Source: Pseudoxanthomonas sp. J31
GTDB taxonomy: Bacteria > Pseudomonadota > Gammaproteobacteria > Xanthomonadales > Xanthomonadaceae
DNA length: 64,000 nt
Direction: 5' to 3'
NCBI RefSeq assembly: GCF_000510725.1
Contig: NZ_AZNZ01000008.1
Span: 1-64,000, forward strand
Shown: positions 58,547 to 64,000 of the stretch, piece after piece
Layout of the letters: each line of letters starts with the position of its first letter
Numbering within the stretch: the stretch's first letter is position 1
Notes under the pieces: generated by a model
The model's input: the letters and a program-made list of their open reading frames with translations, nothing else
What the model was told of the DNA's origin: nothing
The model's database searches: none
Position numbers and translations under genes: made by a program

Positions 58547-59638
58547 ATGAAAGCAAGGATCCTGCGCCAGCCCGTGCTGGCGATGGCGCTGCTGGCAGTG
58601 CTGGCCGGCTGCGGCGGCGAGGCAACGGAGGAGGCCGCGCAACCGCCTGCGGTGACGGCGGAGGCGCCGCGCCTGCAGCAGGTCGCGCGCAGCCTGCGCG
58701 TCTCCGGTCCGGTGGCCGCCTACGAGGAGATGCAGCTGGGCGTCGAGCTCAACGGACTGCGCGTCACCGCGCTCAACGTGGACGTGGGGCAGCAGGTGCG
58801 TGCCGGCCAGGTGCTGTTGACCCTGGACCACCGCACCCTGGACAGCGAACTGGCCCAGGCGCGTGCGTCGATGCAGGAGGCCGAGGCCGCGCTCGCCCTG
58901 GCGCGCGCCAACTACAGTCGTGCCGAGACCCTCGCCGCGCGACAGCTCATCAGTGCCAGCCAGCTCGACGAGCTGCGCGCGCTGCGCATCCAGGCCGAGG
59001 CGCAGCTGGCCACCGCCCGTGCGCGGCGCGACGCGGCGCAGCTGCAACGCGACTTCGCCGAGCTGCGTGCGCCGGCCGACGGCATCGTCTCCAGGCGGAT
59101 GGTGCAGCCGGGCCAGGTGGTCGCCGCCGGCACCGAGCTGCTGCGCCTGATCCGCGACGGCCGGCTCGAATGGCGCGCGGAACTGCCCGAACGGCAGCTG
59201 GCCCTGGTCGAGGTCGGCAACCCGGTGGAGCTGGCCTACCAGGGCAGCACCATCAGCGGCCGCGTGCGCGCGGTCAGTCCCGGCGTGGACGCGGAGTCAC
59301 GCACTGGCACGCTTTACGTCGACCTGCCCGAGCCCGGTCCGTTGAAGGCCGGCGTCTACCTGGAAGGGCGCATCGTCACCGGCTCAGGCCAGGCGCTCAT
59401 GCTGCCCAGCGAGGCGGTGGTCCAGCGCGACGGCCACGCCTACGTGTTCGTGCTCGACGATGGCCAGGTGGTGCAGCGGCGGCGCGTGCGCACCGGCCTG
59501 GCCGAGGCGGGGCGGATCGAGATCGTCGAAGGACTCGAGCCTGGCCGCCAGGTGGTGGTGAAGGGCGCCGGTTTCCTTGGCGAGGGCGACCGCGTGCGCG
59601 TGGTCGCGGACACGGACACGGAGGCCGGCGCGCCATGA
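58547..59638 (+). CDS. RND efflux membrane fusion lipoprotein
   Basis: Periplasmic adaptor of a tripartite efflux pump. The 363-residue precursor has a lipoprotein signal peptide with lipobox LAGC (Cys at about 18), the lipoyl/barrel-sandwich halves (VDVGQQVRAGQVLLTLD and LRAPADGIVSRRMVQPGQVV), a coiled-coil hairpin between them (ELAQARASMQEAEAALALARANY), the beta-barrel and the membrane-proximal domain. CTGGAG lies 5 bases before the ATG. Its end overlaps the transporter gene by four bases (ATGA). Confidence 0.93.
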   Translation: MKARILRQPVLAMALLAVLAGCGGEATEEAAQPPAVTAEAPRLQQVARSLRVSGPVAAYEEMQLGVELNGLRVTALNVDVGQQVRAGQVLLTLDHRTLDSELAQARASMQEAEAALALARANYSRAETLAARQLISASQLDELRALRIQAEAQLATARARRDAAQLQRDFAELRAPADGIVSRRMVQPGQVVAAGTELLRLIRDGRLEWRAELPERQLALVEVGNPVELAYQGSTISGRVRAVSPGVDAESRTGTLYVDLPEPGPLKAGVYLEGRIVTGSGQALMLPSEAVVQRDGHAYVFVLDDGQVVQRRRVRTGLAEAGRIEIVEGLEPGRQVVVKGAGFLGEGDRVRVVADTDTEAGAP

Positions 59639-62600
59639 ACATCTCCGCCTGGGCCATCCGCCGGCCGCTGCCGGCGGTGATGGTGTTCTTCGTGCTGTGC
59701 GTGGCCGGCCTGTGGGGCTTCCACAGGCTGCCGGTGGCGCGCTTTCCCGACATCGCCTTTCCGATGACCACGGTCACCGTGGTGCTGCCCGGGGCCTCCC
59801 CGACCCAGCTGGAGGCCGAGGTCACCCGCAGGATCGAGGACTCGGTGGCCACGATCCCCAACGTCAAGCGGATCATGTCCTCGGTCAACGAGGGCGTGAG
59901 CACCACCATGGTCGAGTTCCAGCTCGAGGTGGACCTGGCCACCGCGCTGGACGACGTCCGTGACGCGGTCACCCGCGTCCGCACCGACCTGCCCCAGGAC
60001 ATCCAGGAACCGGTGGTCTCCAAGGTGGACATCGGCGGCGCGCTGATGACCTATGCGCTGGTCGCGCCGCGGATGAGCCAGGACGAGGCCAGCTGGTTCG
60101 TCGACCGCGAGGTCACCCGCGCCATGTACGGCGTGCCCGGCGTGGCCGAGGTCACGCGCGTGGGTGGCGTGGAGCGCCAGGTGCGCGTGGACCTGGATCC
60201 CGATGCGCTGCAGGCCTTCGGCGTCACCGCCGGCGATGTGTCCTCGCAGCTGGCGAAGATCCAGGTCGAGCGCGCGGGCGGCCGCGCCCTGCAGGCCGGC
60301 GGCGAGCAGGTGATCCGCACCATCGGCACGGTGGCCGATGCGCGCGAGCTGGAGGACTACAGCATCAGCCTGCCCGACGGGCGCGCGGTGCGGCTGTCGG
60401 CGCTGGCGCGGGTCAGCGACGCCGCCGCCGATCCGGCCGAGGCCGCCCTGCTGGACGGCAAGCCGGTGGTCGCCTTCTCCATGTCCCGGACCCGTGGCTC
60501 CAGCGAGGTCGAGGTGGAGGCCGGGGTGCAGGCGGCGCTGGAGCAGCTCAAGGCCAACCATCCCGGCATCGACTTCCGCCTGGTCGCCACCGCCATCGAC
60601 GAGACCCACCGCTCATACGACTCGTCGATGACGATGCTGTGGGAAGGCGCGCTGCTGGCGCTGGTGGTGGTGTGGCTGTTCCTGCGCGACTGGCGCGCGA
60701 CCTGGGTCTCGGCGGTGGCGCTGCCGCTGTCGATCGTGCCGACCTTCGCGGTGATGCACTGGCTGGGCTTCAGCCTCAACATGATCACCCTGCTGGCGCT
60801 GGCGGTGGTGGTCGGCATCCTGGTGGACGATGCGATCGTGGAGATCGAGAACATCGTCCGCCACCTGCGCATGGGCAAGACCCCGCTCGAGGCCGCCCGC
60901 GAGGCCGCCGGGGAGATCGGCAATGCGGTGATCGCCACCTCCCTGACCCTGGCGGCGGTGTTCGTGCCGGTCGCGTTCATGCCCGGCGTCGCCGGCAAGT
61001 TCTTCCGCGAATTCGGCTGGACCGCGGCGACCGCGGTGCTGTTCTCGCTGCTGGTGGCGCGCCTGCTCACGCCGATGATGGCCGCCTGCCTGCTCAAGCC
61101 GCACGGCAGGGAGGAGCGGGATTCGCGGTTGATGCGCTGGTACCTGGGCTGGGTGGACGCGGCCCTGCGCCACCGCGCACGCACGCTGTGGATCGCGACC
61201 GGCCTGTTCGTCGCCTCGCTGGCCCTGGTGCCGCTGATCCCCGCGACCTTCATCCCGGTCTCGGACCTCGGGCGCAGCAACCTGAGCCTGGAACTGCCGC
61301 CGGGCACGCGGCTGGAGCAGACCGTGGCGGTGGCGGAGCGTGCCCGCCACATGCTGGCCGACATGCCCGAGCTCAAGCAGGTCTACACCACGGTGGGCAG
61401 CGTCCTGGACCTGGGCGACCCTTCGGCGCCGCCGGTGGGCGAGGCGCGCAAGGCCACCCTGGTGCTGGACTGGGGCAAGGCGGAGGAGCGCGGGCGCGAC
61501 CAGACCGCGCTGGAGCGCGAGGTGCGCCGGCGCCTGTCGGTCCTGCCGGGCGTGCGCGTGAGCTACATCAGCTCCGAACCGGGCAACGTGATGCAGCTGG
61601 TGCTGGCGGGCGACGATCCGCGCCAGCTCAACGAGACCGCGCTGGCGCTGGAGCGCGAGCTGCGCGGCATCCCCGGCCTGGGCAGCATCACATCCTCGGC
61701 CTCGCTGCTGCGCCCGGAGATCCGGATCGAACCCGACCCGGCGCGCGCCGCCGACCTGGGCGTGTCCACCGCCGACATCGCCGAGGCCGCCCGCATCGCC
61801 ACCTCGGGCGACTACGTCCAGCGCATGGCCAAGCTCAACCTGCCGGACCGCCAGATCCCGATCCGGGTGGGCTTCGCCGAGTCGGCGCTGGACAATCCTT
61901 CGCTGCTCGGACAGCTGCGGGTGAACGGGCGCAATGGCCCGGTGCCGCTGGCCGCGGTGGCCGAGATCGGCATGGGCAGCGGCCCGACCCAGGTCTCGCG
62001 CTACCAGCGCCAGCGCAACATCACCCTGACCGCGGAACTGAGCGGGCGGCCGCTGGGCGAGGTGATGGAAGAGGTGCAGTCGCTGCCAAGCGTGCGCAAC
62101 CTGCCGCCGGGCGTGGAGTTCCTCAACGCCGGCGACGCGGAGGTGTTCGTCGAGCTGTTCGTCGGCTTCCTGCTGGCGATGGTCGCCGGCATCGCCTGCA
62201 TCTACATGGTCCTGCTGCTGCTGTTCAACCATGCGCTGATGCCGCTGACCATCCTCGTGGCGGTGCCGCTGTGCGCCGGCGGCGCGTTCGGTGCGCTGCT
62301 GCTGACCCAGAACATGCTGTCGCTGCCGGCGCTCATCGGGCTGCTGATGCTGATCGGCATCGCCACCAAGAACTCGATCCTGCTGGTGGACTACGCGGTG
62401 ATCGCCGAGGACGAGCAGGGCATGAGCCAGCACGACGCGCTGGTCGACGCCTGCCGCAAGCGCGCCCGGCCGATCATCATGACCACCCTGGCGATGGGCG
62501 CGGGCATGATGCCGATCGCGCTGGGCCTGTCGGGCGATTCCAGCTTCCGCGCGCCGATGGCCATCGCGGTGATCGGCGGCCTGATCACCTCGACCCTGCT

Positions 62601-62727
62601 GAGCCTGGTGGTGATCCCGGCCGCGTATACCGTGGTGGACGACCTGGGCGGATGGTTCGCGCGGCGCTTCGGCCGCGGTTCCGCGCATCCGCCGCAGCCG
62701 GCGCGCGCCGTGGATGCGGCCGGCTGA
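59635..62727 (+). CDS. RND efflux transporter permease (HAE1/AcrB-like)
   Basis: Inner-membrane proton-driven drug or metabolite pump of 1030 residues. It has the 12-helix plan with two large periplasmic loops, the TM4 proton-relay pair Asp-Asp in VGILVDDAIVEIENI, the conserved GRVRA-less N-terminus MNISAWAIRRPLPAVMVFF and PMAIAVIGGLITSTLLSL near the end. The sequence groups by eye with single-permease efflux systems that use a lipoprotein adaptor rather than with heavy-metal pumps. No outer-membrane channel gene is next to it, so it probably shares a TolC-like protein coded elsewhere. Substrates are not predictable. Confidence 0.93.
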   Translation: MNISAWAIRRPLPAVMVFFVLCVAGLWGFHRLPVARFPDIAFPMTTVTVVLPGASPTQLEAEVTRRIEDSVATIPNVKRIMSSVNEGVSTTMVEFQLEVDLATALDDVRDAVTRVRTDLPQDIQEPVVSKVDIGGALMTYALVAPRMSQDEASWFVDREVTRAMYGVPGVAEVTRVGGVERQVRVDLDPDALQAFGVTAGDVSSQLAKIQVERAGGRALQAGGEQVIRTIGTVADARELEDYSISLPDGRAVRLSALARVSDAAADPAEAALLDGKPVVAFSMSRTRGSSEVEVEAGVQAALEQLKANHPGIDFRLVATAIDETHRSYDSSMTMLWEGALLALVVVWLFLRDWRATWVSAVALPLSIVPTFAVMHWLGFSLNMITLLALAVVVGILVDDAIVEIENIVRHLRMGKTPLEAAREAAGEIGNAVIATSLTLAAVFVPVAFMPGVAGKFFREFGWTAATAVLFSLLVARLLTPMMAACLLKPHGREERDSRLMRWYLGWVDAALRHRARTLWIATGLFVASLALVPLIPATFIPVSDLGRSNLSLELPPGTRLEQTVAVAERARHMLADMPELKQVYTTVGSVLDLGDPSAPPVGEARKATLVLDWGKAEERGRDQTALEREVRRRLSVLPGVRVSYISSEPGNVMQLVLAGDDPRQLNETALALERELRGIPGLGSITSSASLLRPEIRIEPDPARAADLGVSTADIAEAARIATSGDYVQRMAKLNLPDRQIPIRVGFAESALDNPSLLGQLRVNGRNGPVPLAAVAEIGMGSGPTQVSRYQRQRNITLTAELSGRPLGEVMEEVQSLPSVRNLPPGVEFLNAGDAEVFVELFVGFLLAMVAGIACIYMVLLLLFNHALMPLTILVAVPLCAGGAFGALLLTQNMLSLPALIGLLMLIGIATKNSILLVDYAVIAEDEQGMSQHDALVDACRKRARPIIMTTLAMGAGMMPIALGLSGDSSFRAPMAIAVIGGLITSTLLSLVVIPAAYTVVDDLGGWFARRFGRGSAHPPQPARAVDAAG

Positions 62728-62819
62728 GGCCCGGTAGTGCACTGCCCGCCGCGGCCGCGGCGGGCATGTGCCGGAAGTCAGGCGCGTCGCGGGCTCCCTT
62801 GCGCTTAGGATAGGGGTTC

Positions 62820-62864
62820 GGCCGCGCCGGTTTCGCGCGTAGCGCGAAACCGGCGCGGCCTTTT
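62820..62864 (+). terminator. Strong terminator of the efflux operon
   Basis: A perfect 19-bp stem (62820-62838 with 62842-62860; core CCGGTTTCGCGC) closes on a three-base loop and is followed by TTTT. It lies 93 bases past the transporter stop. Confidence 0.9.
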
Positions 62865-62939
62865 CCGTGACCGATTCCACGCCGGGCCGCGTGCGCCGGA
62901 GGGTCGGTGGTTGTGTTCCTGACAGGGGAGTAAGACGAA

Positions 62940-64000
62940 GTGGCGGGCATGCTGCGTAGCATGGTGTTGGCGGGACTGGTGGCGGCGTCGGGCGTGTCCG
63001 GCGCGCACGCAGGGGAGCCGGTGGACCTGGACATGGTGGCCAGGATCCGGCAGGAAGCATTCGCAAGGTCGCAGGCGCCGGCCAACCTCAAGGAGCTGAC
63101 CGAGACCGTCGGTCCGCGCCTGACCAATTCGCCCGCCTATGCGCGGTCGACCGAATGGGCCAAGGCCAAGCTGCAGGGCTATGGCCTGGCCAACGTGCAC
63201 GAGGAGGTCTACGACCCGGCGTTCGGCCGCGGCTGGGAATACCGCGCCTCGCGCGTGGAGATGTTGTCGCCGCGGCAGATGCCGATCCACGCGGCGCCCA
63301 AGGCGTGGACGCCGGGCACCCAGGGCCAGGTCGAGGGCGAGGTGGTCAAGGCCGCGCTCAAGACCCGCGAGGACCTGGAGAAGCACAAGGGCCAGCTGCG
63401 CGGCAAGATCGTGCTGCTGGACGACGCGCGCAAGTACAAGCCGAACGACAAGCCCGACTTCCGCCGCCACAGCCACGACGACCTGGGCGAGCTGCAGACC
63501 TTCCCGGTGCCGGAGGATGCCGAGGAAGGCGCGCAGCAGAAGCGCCTGGCCGAGTACCGCAAGCGCCAGGAATTCTCGCGCGAGCTCAACGCCTTCCTGG
63601 CCGAGGAGGGCGTGCTGGCGACGCTGTCGATCAGCTCCTGGGACAACGGCATCCTGCGCGTCACCGGCGGCGGCTCGCGCAAGGCCGGCGAGGCGGCGGG
63701 CGTGACCGAACTGGTGGTCGCCGCCGAGCACTACAACCAGCTGGTGCGCGCGGTCGAGCGCAAGCAGGACGTGCGCCTGCGCCTTGACATCGATGCCGGC
63801 TTCACCAGCGAGGAAGACCTGCCGGCGAGCAACGTGTTCGCCGACCTGCCGGGCGGCAGCAAGGCCGACGAGGTGGTGGTCATCGGCGCGCACCTGGACT
63901 CCTGGCACACCGGCACCGGCGCCAGCGACAACGGCGCCGGCGTGGTGGTGATGATGGAGGCCATGCGCATCCTCAAGGCGGTCGGCGCCAAGCCGAAGCG
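62940..64000 (+). CDS. M28-family zinc metallopeptidase, exported (3' end outside window)
   Basis: The first 353 codons of an exported aminopeptidase- or carboxypeptidase-Q-like protein. It starts with a signal peptide (MAGMLRSMVLAGLVAASG, cleavage after AHA). The M28 part has the first zinc ligands in VVIGAHLDSWHTG (His, Asp) and the bridging Asp in GASDNGAGVVVMMEA; a PA-like insert (about residues 120-270) precedes it. The remaining ligands lie beyond the window. The GTG at 62940 is preferred because GGGGAG is 9 bases upstream; the ATG at 62949 is the alternative. The frame is open to the last base. Confidence 0.88.
   Translation, partial: MAGMLRSMVLAGLVAASGVSGAHAGEPVDLDMVARIRQEAFARSQAPANLKELTETVGPRLTNSPAYARSTEWAKAKLQGYGLANVHEEVYDPAFGRGWEYRASRVEMLSPRQMPIHAAPKAWTPGTQGQVEGEVVKAALKTREDLEKHKGQLRGKIVLLDDARKYKPNDKPDFRRHSHDDLGELQTFPVPEDAEEGAQQKRLAEYRKRQEFSRELNAFLAEEGVLATLSISSWDNGILRVTGGGSRKAGEAAGVTELVVAAEHYNQLVRAVERKQDVRLRLDIDAGFTSEEDLPASNVFADLPGGSKADEVVVIGAHLDSWHTGTGASDNGAGVVVMMEAMRILKAVGAKPK

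Overview
The window is chromosomal DNA of very high G+C content, almost fully coding, with core proteobacterial gene clusters and no sign of a phage, plasmid, insertion sequence or CRISPR array. Gene content and order (map-glnD-dapD divergent from rpsB-tsf, the pyrH-frr-uppS-cdsA-dxr-rseP-bamA cluster, kdsA-eno-ftsB-ispD-ispF-truD, a Pst phosphate operon with two PstS proteins and a divergent OprP-type porin) and heptad-like intergenic repeats suggest a gammaproteobacterium of the Xanthomonadaceae/Lysobacteraceae (Luteimonas, Lysobacter or Pseudoxanthomonas type). Genus is inference only.

Layout. 1-9.8 kb: parE on the minus strand, a small charged exported protein, then a plus-strand run pyrG, kdsA, eno, ftsB, ispD, a CPBP-like membrane protein, ispF, truD. 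9.8-21.7 kb, minus strand: rpsB, tsf, an HDOD-GGDEF signalling protein, pyrH, frr, uppS, cdsA, dxr, rseP, bamA (translation factors, CDP-diacylglycerol and undecaprenyl synthesis, isoprenoid synthesis, outer-membrane assembly). The two clusters meet tail to tail at a REP-like element that supplies the truD stop codon. 22-30 kb, plus strand: map, glnD, dapD, a CocE-type exported hydrolase, an ArsC/Spx-like protein, dapE. 30-42 kb: UbiB-like kinase (minus), asnB with an attenuator-like leader (plus), sirtuin and penicillin-acylase family protein (minus), a heme-less bacterial ferritin (plus), tpm, parC and an SLC13-type permease (minus), and two identical tRNA-Leu(CAG) genes. 43-49.5 kb, plus strand: rnr, a broken GFA-family gene, rlmB, and a large two-component-propeller diguanylate cyclase. 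49.5-57.6 kb: rnt, then the Pho block phoU-pstB-pstA-pstC-pstS1-pstS2 (minus), back to back with oprP (plus) across a double array of PhoB half-sites. 57.7-62.7 kb: TetR regulator with twin operators and an RND efflux pair. 62.9 kb to the end: the start of an M28 metallopeptidase that runs off the window.

The most notable signal is upstream of asnB (31.73-31.88 kb): a 32-codon reading frame with seven Asn codons, six of them between codons 11 and 21 or nearby, followed by a perfect 28-nt palindrome with a T-run, and a 12-nt segment inside the peptide frame that can pair with the terminator's 5' arm. This is the architecture of a ribosome-mediated transcription attenuator, here apparently sensing asparagine (charged tRNA-Asn) to control asparagine synthetase. 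Other points of interest are the 11-bp-phased PhoB arrays, a 16-bp inverted repeat centred on the pstB stop codon, the GFA pseudogene, and the junction between two normally longer conserved clusters at the REP-like repeat.
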